This document shows positions 29,615-37,707 of a DNA stretch of 64,000 nucleotides, piece by piece. Origin of the DNA: Jonesia denitrificans DSM 20603. GTDB taxonomy: Bacteria > Actinomycetota > Actinomycetes > Actinomycetales > Cellulomonadaceae. A program made the position numbers and the translations under genes. The DNA is taken from assembly GCF_000024065.1 (NCBI RefSeq), contig NC_013174.1, forward strand, positions 434,001 to 498,000, written 5' to 3'. The notes below the pieces were generated by a model. That model was not told where the DNA came from and did not search any database. It was given only the letters and a program-made list of their open reading frames with translations. Each line of letters starts with the position of its first letter. The first letter of the stretch is position 1.

Positions 29615-30508
29615 GTCGTTCACAGTGTTGGGTACTTCTTCTGTGAGGAAGAATCCGGCGTCAGAGATGGTTTCGAACCGTAAGTTGGAGCACAGGGCTG
29701 AGGAATCAGCAGCAATGAGTTCGCGGCGCAGGAGCCCGTCGTGTGCACCTTGCAGTTGGAGGGCAGGCACGGTGATACCTGTCCGTACCCCTTGAAGGTA
29801 GCGGCGTCCCACAGGTCCGGCGATGCCTTTGGTGTACCAGCGTAATGGTTCCAGGGAGTTGTGAGCTGCGAACGGGATGCGCAGGGCATTGGCGTACGTG
29901 TCGATGACCTGGCCGGGCACTGGCTGATGGCCAAACCTTGTGAACAGGCGTGACATGGTTTCTGGGCGGGTGAGAGTGCGCTCACCGAGAGAGGGAAGGT
30001 GGAGGGCCGGCAGACGCCGCCAGGGCAGTTTATTCAGGGAGGTGCGCAGTGATGCGTGAAGGCGGGCGGGATGTGGTGCACTCAGTGCCGCAACTCCGAC
30101 GGTGATGGCTGGTTGGAGTGACGGCATCGACCAGGCCGTGACTGCTCCGAGTCCGTGTCCCACAACAATGGCTTTACTGGCACCTAAGGAACGAATCACA
30201 CCGGCAACGTCACGGGTTCGGGTGATTTGGTCATACCCTGTTGGTGGCTTATCCGAGGCGCCGGTTCCACGCATGTCGAGGGCAGCGACCCGCCAGCCAG
30301 CGTCGGCAAGTGCGGGGATCGTGTGCCGCCATTGCCACCACATCAACGGTGTGGTGTGGACAAGTGTGATCAGCGGACCGCTGTTTGCCATCCCAGCGGT
30401 GACCACATGGAAGCGTGCCCCATGTGCGGAAACGAACTCATGGTCCCAGGGACCGTCAATAATCACGTCACTATAGTCGCGGTTCACCCCACTGAGTGTA
30501 GTGACCAC
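29576..30508 (-). CDS. Alpha/beta hydrolase
   Basis: 310 residues with the alpha/beta-hydrolase fold: the N-terminal [17 protein letters not shown] typical of actinobacterial members, the oxyanion region [16 protein letters not shown] (HTTP instead of the usual HGFP), [13 protein letters not shown], and a nucleophile elbow that should read G-x-S-x-G. That elbow reads [10 protein letters not shown], so the nucleophile position is occupied by Gly or shifted. A His near the C-terminal end is not clear. It may be a non-classical or inactive member. Start uncertain among GTG 30508, 30487 and 30466; no good ribosome site was seen. Confidence 0.7.
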   Translation of the reverse strand: MVTTLSGVNRDYSDVIIDGPWDHEFVSAHGARFHVVTAGMANSGPLITLVHTTPLMWWQWRHTIPALADAGWRVAALDMRGTGASDKPPTGYDQITRTRDVAGVIRSLGASKAIVVGHGLGAVTAWSMPSLQPAITVGVAALSAPHPARLHASLRTSLNKLPWRRLPALHLPSLGERTLTRPETMSRLFTRFGHQPVPGQVIDTYANALRIPFAAHNSLEPLRWYTKGIAGPVGRRYLQGVRTGITVPALQLQGAHDGLLRRELIAADSSALCSNLRFETISDAGFFLTEEVPNTVNDLLIDWLSKSFPQ

Positions 30509-30522
30509 CGCCGGTGTGCGCG

Positions 30523-31269
30523 TCAGTCCTCAGGTTGATTCCGTTCAGCTTCTCGGCGTTCCGCCTCTTTCGTGCGTCGGTCTTTTGGCGGGTCAAACCG
30601 GTAACCGACGTTTCGGACTGTGCCAATGATTTGTTCGTATTCGACCCCAAGTTTGGCGCGCAGGCGACGAACGTGGACGTCAACGGTGCGAGTGCCCCCG
30701 TAATAGTCGTAGCCCCACACCTCTTGGAGGAGCTGGGCCCGGGTGAACACTCGACCGGGATGCTGAACCAGGTATTTAAGGAGTTCAAATTCTTTATATG
30801 TGAGATCAAGGGGGATTCCACGGAGCCGTGCGGTGTACCCGGATGCGTCAATGTACAGTTCCCCAGAGCTGATCTCTTCAGGGTGGGAAGCAGCTTCCAA
30901 GGTGGTGGCGCGTTCACGCACCAGCCTCAGACGCGCCTCGACTTCAGCTGGGCTGGAAGCATCCAGGAGGAAGTCGTCCGCACCCCAGTCGGATGTGACT
31001 ACCATCAGTCCACCCTCAGTGAGGATGAGGATCACCGGGACATCAATGCCGGTGGCATTGACCATGCGGCAGGTGGCGCGGGCCCCAACGAGGTCTTTGC
31101 GGGCATCGATGAGGACAACGTCGGTTTCTGGGGCGTCCACGAGCGCTGACGCGTCAAGCGGGAGGGTGCGCACTTTGTGTGCGAGTAACCCCAACGCGGG
31201 CAGGACCTGTGCGGATCCTCCAGTGGCTGCGGTGAGGAGAAGCAGCTCAGCGATGGGACTCACCTCCAT
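30523..31269 (-). CDS. glnR: Nitrogen-response regulator GlnR (OmpR family)
   Basis: Orphan OmpR-type regulator of nitrogen assimilation genes. The 248-residue sequence is characteristic of Gln[50 protein letters not shown], and a winged-helix domain with [49 protein letters not shown] and [10 protein letters not shown]. The receiver keeps the Asp in LIDAR but lacks the full acidic pocket, as in studied GlnR proteins that act without a kinase; none is encoded here. The C-terminal tail is charged ([17 protein letters not shown]), a feature of GlnR. The ATG has no strong ribosome site. Confidence 0.9.
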   Translation of the reverse strand: MEVSPIAELLLLTAATGGSAQVLPALGLLAHKVRTLPLDASALVDAPETDVVLIDARKDLVGARATCRMVNATGIDVPVILILTEGGLMVVTSDWGADDFLLDASSPAEVEARLRLVRERATTLEAASHPEEISSGELYIDASGYTARLRGIPLDLTYKEFELLKYLVQHPGRVFTRAQLLQEVWGYDYYGGTRTVDVHVRRLRAKLGVEYEQIIGTVRNVGYRFDPPKDRRTKEAERREAERNQPED

Positions 31270-31415
31270 GAATGGGGATACAGCGTGAACTCTGTGTGAT
31301 TCACGTGTCTTTCCTGCGCCTTATTATGACAGGTGGCGGGCTTTGTTGCGGGGAACTGTCCGAAAAACGGTGTGTGGGTTCGGCCCGGTGGAGGAAATCT
31401 GAAAGACTGGGCCGT

Positions 31416-32144
31416 GTGAATCTTTCTACTCGGGCTGTCTTCACCGCCGTCGCTGCTGCCCTGCTCGCTGTGGGTGCGTTCTTTGGTGAGCTCCCGTTCT
31501 TGGGCGTGTTGGCGTTGATCATTTTTTTCTTCGCCTTAGGGTGGGGGCCCCTGCTTCGTCTCCCCTCTGGCGGGTCCACTCTCGCGGTGATTTTGTCGTC
31601 GCTGGGCGGGTTAGCTGTCGTGTGGGCGACCCCTGAAGCCCCCCGTCTGCAGTTCCTCCCACTGGTTCTTGCCATGGGGGTGCTGCTTGCTTTTGTGGCC
31701 GAAATGTTGCGCCCCTACCCGCGGTTACGCCTTGTCGATTCGCTCATGGGAACAGTGACCGGCATTGTGGTCGGTGTGTCCTCCGGGGCCTGGCTTGCCA
31801 CCTACCGCCTTGACGGCGGTGTAGAACTCGTCGTGGCCTGCGCGGTGGGATTAGTTGTTGCTTCCGCTGTGGCGGCAACCTCGATGCGCGGATCACTCGC
31901 GCTCCTTGCATCAGTAGGAGCAGCGACCGTCGCGGCGGTCGTGGTGTCCACCGTGATGCCGGACCTCACTTGGATGTCAGGGGTCAGCATTGGTGTCCTT
32001 GCTGGGGTCATCGTGGGATCACTGCAGGTGTTGTTTGACCGCTTCCCAGAATTACGCAGCCGACGGGCAGCCTGGTCTGTGGTGATGCTGCCGCTGTCAG
32101 TTGCCGGGATGATGGCCTACGTTGTCGGCCAAATCCTGCTGTAA
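31416..32144 (+). CDS. Polytopic membrane protein, unknown
   Basis: 242 residues almost entirely hydrophobic, about seven to eight membrane helices, with small charged loops (RLPSGGST, RPYPRLRLVD, RFPELRSRRAAW). GTG 31416 is the likely start after GAAAGA; the frame is open to 31272. It stands divergently from glnR with a 146-base gap. I do not recognise the family. Any nitrogen link would come only from its neighbour. Confidence 0.6.
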   Translation: MNLSTRAVFTAVAAALLAVGAFFGELPFLGVLALIIFFFALGWGPLLRLPSGGSTLAVILSSLGGLAVVWATPEAPRLQFLPLVLAMGVLLAFVAEMLRPYPRLRLVDSLMGTVTGIVVGVSSGAWLATYRLDGGVELVVACAVGLVVASAVAATSMRGSLALLASVGAATVAAVVVSTVMPDLTWMSGVSIGVLAGVIVGSLQVLFDRFPELRSRRAAWSVVMLPLSVAGMMAYVVGQILL

Positions 32145-32186
32145 CCGTGATCCACACCGCCGCAAAGCCGGCGGTGTGCGGCCCCG

Positions 32187-32546
32187 TCAGTAGACCAACA
32201 CCCGTGTATCCGGGGCAATGATCTCACTGACCAACGATGCGGCCCCCGCGACCCGCACGCCCGGCGCAAGATCCGCCGCATCCACCCCATGAGTGCTGAG
32301 ACTTTGCACGCACACAGAAACCTGTGCCGCATCGAAAAGTAGTGGTCCGAGCTCCGCCCACGGCGAGTAAGCCGGCGGGAACACAACACCGCCACCATCC
32401 ACGGTGGCAAAACTCACCGCATCCCCCGACAACCACAGTGACACCTCCACCCCCGACACCACAGCAGCGGCCGCAACCGTGACCGCCTGAGCGGCACGTT
32501 CCGGATCACGAGCACCCGCAGTTAATTGGATAGTGAGTGAGGACAT
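32187..32546 (-). CDS. DsrE-like family protein
   Basis: 119 residues. The layout, a first strand LTIQLTAGARD, a helix AAQAVTVAAAAVVSG, a strand VEVSLWLSGDAVSFA, a Cys in VSVCVQSLSTHGV and a closing helix and strand AASLVSEIIAPDTRVLVY, matches DsrE/DsrF/YchN-like domains that handle sulfur or act as small regulators. The single Cys sits where DsrE proteins may carry a persulfide, but catalytic function is not shown. GGAG lies 6 bases before the ATG. It diverges from the small membrane protein gene with a 32-base gap. Confidence 0.65.
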   Translation of the reverse strand: MSSLTIQLTAGARDPERAAQAVTVAAAAVVSGVEVSLWLSGDAVSFATVDGGGVVFPPAYSPWAELGPLLFDAAQVSVCVQSLSTHGVDAADLAPGVRVAGAASLVSEIIAPDTRVLVY

Positions 32547-32565
32547 ATTGGCTCCGTTGTTCGTC

Positions 32566-32571
32566 TAGACT
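32566..32571 (+). promoter_or_regulatory. Candidate -10 box for a leaderless transcript
   Basis: TAGACT ends 7 bases before ATG 32579, the classic actinobacterial leaderless spacing (TANNNT). No clear -35 box; the sequence also overlaps the divergent DsrE-like start region. Confidence 0.45.
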
Positions 32572-32578
32572 GGGTCGC

Positions 32579-32698
32579 ATGGACGTCGACATCAAAGTAC
32601 TAGAAGGTTTCTTCATCGGTTTACTTGTGGTGGTCACCATCACGATCGCATGGTTCGCAGGCTACGTCGTGTACAAACTCTTTAAGGGACAACGCTGA
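32579..32698 (+). CDS. 39-residue single-pass membrane protein
   Basis: MDVDIKVLEG leads into one hydrophobic helix (about residues 11-33) and a short basic tail KLFKGQR. A TAGACT box precedes the ATG by 7 bases, and the nitrobindin gene starts at 32701, 2 bases after the stop, so it probably heads that operon. No family recognised. Too short to be certain, but the position and codon pattern support a real gene. Confidence 0.55.
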   Translation: MDVDIKVLEGFFIGLLVVVTITIAWFAGYVVYKLFKGQR

Positions 32699-32700
32699 CA

Positions 32701-33285
32701 GTGGCTTTCGCATTTCCTGACGGACTCGCCCCAGAAATATACCCACTCGCCTGGTTAGTGGGAACCTGGCAAGGCGACGGTGTTGTGGACTACCCAGGCA
32801 TAGACGCCTCAGGGTTTACCCAACGTGTCGTGTTCGACCACGATGGCGGACCGTATCTGAGGTACGAATCAACCATCAGACTCACCCCAGACCACACACC
32901 AACCGTCCCAGAACCCGGAACCCTTCCCGCCCCACAATCCACGCCAAACAACCACGACAGTGTGTTTTGGTCAACGGAAACCGGGTACTGGCGGGTTGCG
33001 CCACAACCCCACGAAGGCGTGCCCGACGGGCAAACCTCCCTGGAAGTTCTCCTCGCCGACCCCGCCGGACGCGTGTCGGTGTACCTGGGTGCAGCCGGTG
33101 ACGGAAAAATCCAGCTCGTCTCTGACCTCATCGCCCGCACCGCCACCGCCACCGAAGTGTCCGCCTCCCAACGCATGTACGGCAGCGTTAACGGGCAACT
33201 CATGTGGGTGCACTCCCTGGCCGCCTTCGGTCACCCCCTGCAGTCTTACGTTTCTGCAACTCTGAACCGGGTAGACCATGACTGA
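32701..33285 (+). CDS. FABP/nitrobindin-family heme-binding protein
   Basis: 194 residues with the nitrobindin beta-barrel signature: AWLVGTWQGDG (the GxWxGxG motif), YLRYESTIRL, SVFWSTETGYWRV and the C-terminal HSLAAFGHPLQSYVSATL with the His that ligates heme in this family. Nitrobindins bind ferric heme and react with nitrogen oxides. GTG 32701 follows the small membrane gene at once. The reading frame overlaps the next gene (YgfZ) by 8 bases. Confidence 0.85.
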   Translation: MAFAFPDGLAPEIYPLAWLVGTWQGDGVVDYPGIDASGFTQRVVFDHDGGPYLRYESTIRLTPDHTPTVPEPGTLPAPQSTPNNHDSVFWSTETGYWRVAPQPHEGVPDGQTSLEVLLADPAGRVSVYLGAAGDGKIQLVSDLIARTATATEVSASQRMYGSVNGQLMWVHSLAAFGHPLQSYVSATLNRVDHD

Positions 33286-34447
33286 ACCCACCACACCCGC
33301 AGAACCCACCCAGTGGCGCAGCCCACTCCTGGCGTGGCCCGGAGCTGTCCCCGCAGCAGGACCCGACACCGGAGTCGCCTGGCATTACGGTGACCCAGTG
33401 ACCGAACAACGTGCCCTGGAACGCGGACAAGCCGTCGTGGACCAATCCCACCTCCACATCATCGCCGTCACAGGCCCAGACCGGCGCTCCTGGTTGAACT
33501 CCATCACATCCCAAGAACTCACCACCCTCGCCCCACGCACCTCCACCGAACTCCTGGTCATGTCCCCCAAAGGACACCTCGAACACAGTGCTGCAGTCGT
33601 CGACGACGGCGACACCACCTGGCTCATCACCGAACCCTCCCACGCCCACGACCTCACCACCTGGCTCGACTCCATGCGCTTTGCAATGCGCGTCACCGTC
33701 AGCGACGTCACCGACCAGTGGGCACTACTCGGCGAAGCAATCAACGCCGAATCACAAGACGGTGAACCCCTCGCATGGAATGACCCATGGCCCACCGTCC
33801 TTGACGGCGGAACCCGATACGGACCAGACGCCCCCGACCACGCCGGCACTGACCGTCCATGGCGACTCGTCCTCATCCCACGAACCGACCTCGCCGACGA
33901 AATCCGGCAACGCCAACACAGCGGATGGACCCTCGCAGGAACATGGGCCACCGAAGCGATCCGCATCGCAGCATGGCGCCCACGCCTCGCCACCGAAGTC
34001 GACCACCGCACCATCCCCCACGAACTCGACTGGTTGCGCACAGCAGTCCACCTGCACAAAGGATGCTACCGAGGACAAGAAACAATCGCCCGCGTCCACA
34101 ACCTTGGCCGCCCACCACGCCGACTCGTCATGCTCCACCTGGACGGCTCCGGTCACTTCATCCCCGAACCAGGGGCACCGGTCCACCTCGAAGGCAGAGA
34201 CATCGGGCACGTCACCTCAGTAGCACGACACCACGACAACGGTCCCATCGCGCTCGCCGTCATCAAACGCGCCACCCCCGACGACGCAGCACTGACCGTT
34301 GTCTGCGACGGCGGCGACGTCACCGCCGCGCAAGAAATCATCGTTCCCAGCCACGGGCAAGCAGCAACCCGACCAGCAGAACGCGGCCCCACCTCACGAC
34401 AAGCACGAGGAACAACGAACCTCTCCGGACTTGCACGCCCCAACTAA
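33278..34447 (+). CDS. ygfZ: YgfZ/GcvT-domain folate-binding protein (Fe-S biogenesis)
   Basis: Folate-dependent helper of iron-sulfur proteins. The 389-residue protein has the GcvT-like N-terminal domain (VVDQSHLHIIAVTGPDRRSWLNSI), the defining Cys motif KGCYRGQE (about residues 258-265) and a C-terminal barrel (SGHFIPEPGAP). Start overlaps the nitrobindin stop by 8 bases. Pairing a heme-nitrosyl-handling barrel with an Fe-S helper suggests a common job in protecting iron centres. The last 50 residues are Arg/Ser/Gly-rich and may be disordered. Confidence 0.88.
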   Translation: MTEPTTPAEPTQWRSPLLAWPGAVPAAGPDTGVAWHYGDPVTEQRALERGQAVVDQSHLHIIAVTGPDRRSWLNSITSQELTTLAPRTSTELLVMSPKGHLEHSAAVVDDGDTTWLITEPSHAHDLTTWLDSMRFAMRVTVSDVTDQWALLGEAINAESQDGEPLAWNDPWPTVLDGGTRYGPDAPDHAGTDRPWRLVLIPRTDLADEIRQRQHSGWTLAGTWATEAIRIAAWRPRLATEVDHRTIPHELDWLRTAVHLHKGCYRGQETIARVHNLGRPPRRLVMLHLDGSGHFIPEPGAPVHLEGRDIGHVTSVARHHDNGPIALAVIKRATPDDAALTVVCDGGDVTAAQEIIVPSHGQAATRPAERGPTSRQARGTTNLSGLARPN

Positions 34448-34493
34448 CCCCACCGGGTCCCCACCGGCCCGCCACATCGCAAGGTGCCCCGCC

Positions 34494-35603
34494 GTGTCAA
34501 CAACACCACGTGACCGCCTCCACCAGCGCGCCTACCTCTGGGCGCGCCGCGGTTGGGCGCGCGTCACCCGAGCCGCATGGCCCACCACAACAGCCGCCAT
34601 CGCTTGTGGTCTTTCCTACTGGGCTGGACAACACGTCGTCGGACACCCCTACCCGTTCTTCGCGCCCGTCGCCGCCTGGGCATCCCTTGGATATACAGCA
34701 GACCGGTCAGTGCGGAAGGTCGCCGAAACCGGGATCGGTGTCTCCATCGGCGTGTGGCTCGGCGACCTCTTTGCCCACGCAGTGGGTTCCGGCCCCTGGC
34801 AAGTTGCTGTCATCGTGTTCATCGCCGTGCTCATCGCACGATTTGTTGGCTCAGGTTCCCCCCTTGCCACCCATGCCGGAACCCAAGCAGTCGTCCTTGT
34901 CGGACTACCCATCGGAGTGCTCAGCCCCGCCCTCGGCGGCGGATTCGGACGCTGGTCCGACGCCCTCGTCGGCGCCGCAGTCGCCACCCTCATCGCCGCG
35001 ATCATTCCCAACAACCCGGTGAGGCGCGTCCGCTCCGCCGCTCAACTCGCCACCACGGAACTCGCCGAAACCCTCACCCACATCGCCGCTGCCGTCACCA
35101 GCGGAACCCAAGAAGACCGGGACTACGCCATCAACCGGGCCCGCTCCACCCAAGTGCCCCTCAACGACTGGGCCGCCATCAGCGCAGTCGCCCTCAACGC
35201 CACCCGCATCAATGCAACCGCCCGGCGCTACCGTAGCCACATCGCCGAACTCGACACCCAACGCGTCCTTGTGGACCGCGCCATCCGATCAACCCGAGTC
35301 GTCGCCCGCCGCGCCCAAACACTGCACCCCGGACCCGGCGCTGACGACGTCGCCGAACTCCTCACCGCCACCGCAACCGCCACCCGAGAACTCGCACACG
35401 CCATCGGCCACGGCAAAGACCTCGCCGTGGCCCGCGAATACCTCACCACCGTGGCCCAACAAGCAGCCCCCGGCGCACTCGGTGAACGAGACTGGCAAGC
35501 ACAAGCACTCATTTTAGTGTTGCGCTCCGCCATCGTAGACTTGCTTGAAGCCGCAGGGGCCAGCGAACAAGAAGCCCGCGACGCCCTCGCCGCTTTAACC
35601 TGA
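34494..35603 (+). CDS. FUSC-family membrane protein
   Basis: 369 residues with an N-terminal block of six short hydrophobic helices (ATTAAIACGLSYWAG; FFAPVAAWASLGY; TGIGVSIGVWLGDLF; IARFVGSGSPLATHAGTQAV; ALVGAAVATLIAAII) and a long helical cytoplasmic tail from about residue 180. This matches the fusaric-acid-resistance/aromatic-acid exporter-like FUSC domain. GTG 34494 with AAGG upstream is the likely start; the frame reads back through ygfZ. Substrate unknown. Confidence 0.75.
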   Translation: MSTTPRDRLHQRAYLWARRGWARVTRAAWPTTTAAIACGLSYWAGQHVVGHPYPFFAPVAAWASLGYTADRSVRKVAETGIGVSIGVWLGDLFAHAVGSGPWQVAVIVFIAVLIARFVGSGSPLATHAGTQAVVLVGLPIGVLSPALGGGFGRWSDALVGAAVATLIAAIIPNNPVRRVRSAAQLATTELAETLTHIAAAVTSGTQEDRDYAINRARSTQVPLNDWAAISAVALNATRINATARRYRSHIAELDTQRVLVDRAIRSTRVVARRAQTLHPGPGADDVAELLTATATATRELAHAIGHGKDLAVAREYLTTVAQQAAPGALGERDWQAQALILVLRSAIVDLLEAAGASEQEARDALAALT

Positions 35604-35628
35604 CCCGCCCACACCCTGAGGTGACCGA

Positions 35629-35958
35629 GTGTTCGCACAACTCCAGGCAGCCATCTTGTTTGTCATCACCACCACCTGCTTCGCCCTTGAAGTATGGGCG
35701 TTCGTCGATGCGCTACGCCGACCACCACGAGCCTTCACCTCGGAAGGCAAACGCACAAAAAAATTCTGGTCCATCCTTCTCGGTGCCTCCGCCCTCATCG
35801 GTTTCCTCGGTCTGCAACCACCACTGGGTGCGGGCTACCTCAACCTCAGCGCACTGTTCATCGCAGTGCCTGCCTTCATCTACCTCGCTGACGTACGCCC
35901 CGCGCTGAAACCCTACGGAACAACCGGCGGCAACCAGAACAACCCACGGAGTTGGTAA
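35629..35958 (+). CDS. DUF2516 family membrane protein
   Basis: 109 residues: one helix near the N-terminus (ILFVITTTCFALEVWAFV), a charged linker with RRPPRAF and KRTKKFW, then two more helices (ILLGASALIGFLG; LNLSALFIAVPAFIYLADV). Features fit DUF2516, an actinobacterial family. GTG 35629 with GAGG upstream. One base separates it from dtd, suggesting co-transcription. Confidence 0.7.
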   Translation: MFAQLQAAILFVITTTCFALEVWAFVDALRRPPRAFTSEGKRTKKFWSILLGASALIGFLGLQPPLGAGYLNLSALFIAVPAFIYLADVRPALKPYGTTGGNQNNPRSW

Positions 35959-35959
35959 C

Positions 35960-36385
35960 GTGCGGGCAATCCTGCAACGCGCATCGGCAGCCAAAGTCAC
36001 CGTCGACTCGGTCACAGTCGCAGAATTTGACCGACAAGGGATCGTGGCACTGATCGGGGTGACCCACACTGATACCACCACCGACGCCGCCACAATAGCC
36101 CGCAAAATCGCGGACCTGCGCATCCTCGACCACGAACAATCAGTGACCGATGCGCACGCCCCCGTCATTGTGGTCAGCCAATTCACCCTCTACGCCGATG
36201 TTGCAAAAGGCCGCCGCCCCAGTTGGAACAACGCAGCCCCTGCCCCCGTTGCCGAACCACTGGTCAACGCTGTCGTCAATGACCTCACCGCCCGCGGGAT
36301 CAGCACCTCAACCGGGGTGTTCGGTGCACACATGGATGTTCACCTCACCAACGACGGACCTGTGACTATCATCGTGGACACGTAA
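35960..36385 (+). CDS. dtd: D-aminoacyl-tRNA deacylase
   Basis: Removes D-amino acids from mischarged tRNA. The 141-residue protein has VSQFTLYAD, which carries the catalytic Thr/Gln region, KGRRPSW, and the cross-subunit C-terminal motif TNDGPVTI. Full length for the actinobacterial branch, which lacks a short insert found in enterobacterial Dtd. GTG 35960 begins 1 base after the DUF2516 stop. Confidence 0.9.
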   Translation: MRAILQRASAAKVTVDSVTVAEFDRQGIVALIGVTHTDTTTDAATIARKIADLRILDHEQSVTDAHAPVIVVSQFTLYADVAKGRRPSWNNAAPAPVAEPLVNAVVNDLTARGISTSTGVFGAHMDVHLTNDGPVTIIVDT

Positions 36386-36436
36386 GGCCGCCACCTTGCT
36401 ACCACACCACCGCTCACTCAGCCCCAAGGAGAGCGC

Positions 36437-37582
36437 ATGACCACCAACCCCACCCCACTGACCATCGGTCTTGTCATCGACGACTCACTCGACCGACCCG
36501 ATGGAGTCCAACAGCACGTCCTCACACTCGGTCGCTGGCTCACCGGAAAAGGCCACACCGTTCACTACCTCACCTCCACCACCCAACGCACCGACATCCC
36601 CCGCATCCACTCACTAGCAAAAAACCTTCCCATCACCTTCAACGGCAACAGGCTCGGCATCCCCTTACCCGCTGACCGATCGGCGATCCGGCAGCTTTTT
36701 ACCGACGTCCACTTTGACGTCCTGCACATCAACATGCCCTACAGTCCCCTGCTCGCCGGTGCCATCATCAACGCCGCACCAGCCACCACACGCATTGTGG
36801 GAACGTTCCACATCATGCCGTGGTCAACCCTCACCAAGGTAGGAACCCACGCACTGGGGGCAATCCAACGCCGTCAACTCACACGCTTCCACGAGATCAT
36901 TGCCGTCTCCCAACCCGCCGCCGACTTCGCCACCACCGCACTGCACGTCACCCCCACCATTATCGGGAACCCCGTGCGGATGCTTGGCTTCAACCAAGCA
37001 CGAGAAGCAGAACTGAACCAATCTGCGGAACTGTCCGCGAACGAACGCGTTCGGATCTTCTTCCTCGGCCGCCTAGTGGAACGCAAAGGCGCAGGAGAAC
37101 TCCTCAAAGCCGCCGTTCGGCTACGAGAGATCACCACCACCCCCTTTGAACTGGTGATCGCCGGAAAAGGCCCACTCTTTGACACTTACCTGCGTTACGT
37201 TGCTGAAACCGGACTTGACGACATCACCAGCTTCCCCGGGTATATCGCCGAAGACGACAAGCCCGAACTTCTCGCTGCCGCAGACATCGTTGCGCTTCCC
37301 TCCACCGGCGGAGAAAGCTTCGGAATATCGGTGGTGGAGGCACTTGCCGCCTGCCGGGGTGCAGTCATCGCCGGCGACAACCCCGGCTACCGAACTGTCA
37401 TGGACGGGCTCGACGACCGACTCGTTGACGCCACCGACACCGAAGCGTTCGCCCAACTGCTTGCCCACTACGTCGACAACGCTGACGCGCGCGCAACAGC
37501 GAGCGCTGAACAGCACGAAGCTGCGCAACGCTTCGATGTGGACTACATCGGTCGGCGCGTCCTTGAGATCTACACCGCGTAA
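36437..37582 (+). CDS. GT4-family glycosyltransferase
   Basis: GT-B-fold transferase, 381 residues, no signal peptide or helix. Motifs of the family: DGVQQHVLTLGRWLTGKGH in the N-terminal domain; IFFLGRLVERKGAGELLKA and, at the sugar-nucleotide site, PSTGGESFGISVVEALAACRGAVIA with the E-x7-E motif. AAGGAG stands before the ATG. Homologs make glycolipids or polysaccharides (GDP-mannose or UDP-glucose donors); the acceptor here is unknown. It precedes clpC by 125 bases and may be unrelated. Confidence 0.8.
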   Translation: MTTNPTPLTIGLVIDDSLDRPDGVQQHVLTLGRWLTGKGHTVHYLTSTTQRTDIPRIHSLAKNLPITFNGNRLGIPLPADRSAIRQLFTDVHFDVLHINMPYSPLLAGAIINAAPATTRIVGTFHIMPWSTLTKVGTHALGAIQRRQLTRFHEIIAVSQPAADFATTALHVTPTIIGNPVRMLGFNQAREAELNQSAELSANERVRIFFLGRLVERKGAGELLKAAVRLREITTTPFELVIAGKGPLFDTYLRYVAETGLDDITSFPGYIAEDDKPELLAAADIVALPSTGGESFGISVVEALAACRGAVIAGDNPGYRTVMDGLDDRLVDATDTEAFAQLLAHYVDNADARATASAEQHEAAQRFDVDYIGRRVLEIYTA

Positions 37583-37587
37583 CAGCT

Positions 37588-37605
37588 TTCACGCCGCTGG
37601 CGAAC
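37588..37605 (+). promoter_or_regulatory. ClgR-type operator upstream of clpC
   Basis: TTCACGCCGCTGGCGAAC matches the ClgR consensus WNNWCGCYNANRGCGWWS at every defined position except the central A (C here). ClgR activates clp genes in corynebacteria and streptomycetes. The box lies 103 bases before the ATG, a normal activator position. The consensus is recalled, not looked up. Confidence 0.7.
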
Positions 37606-37707
37606 ACAGGCATATCCATGCCTCAGTGAGCGTTGCGACCCACTAGAGTCGTATACAAGCCAGCCCATGTCTGCACCCACGTGGGCAGCACTCGTAAGGA
37701 GCGCAGC

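Noticed and set aside
33859-35022. 387-residue open frame on the plus strand
   Set aside because: Arg/Pro/Thr-rich shadow of ygfZ and FUSC frames, with no family features.
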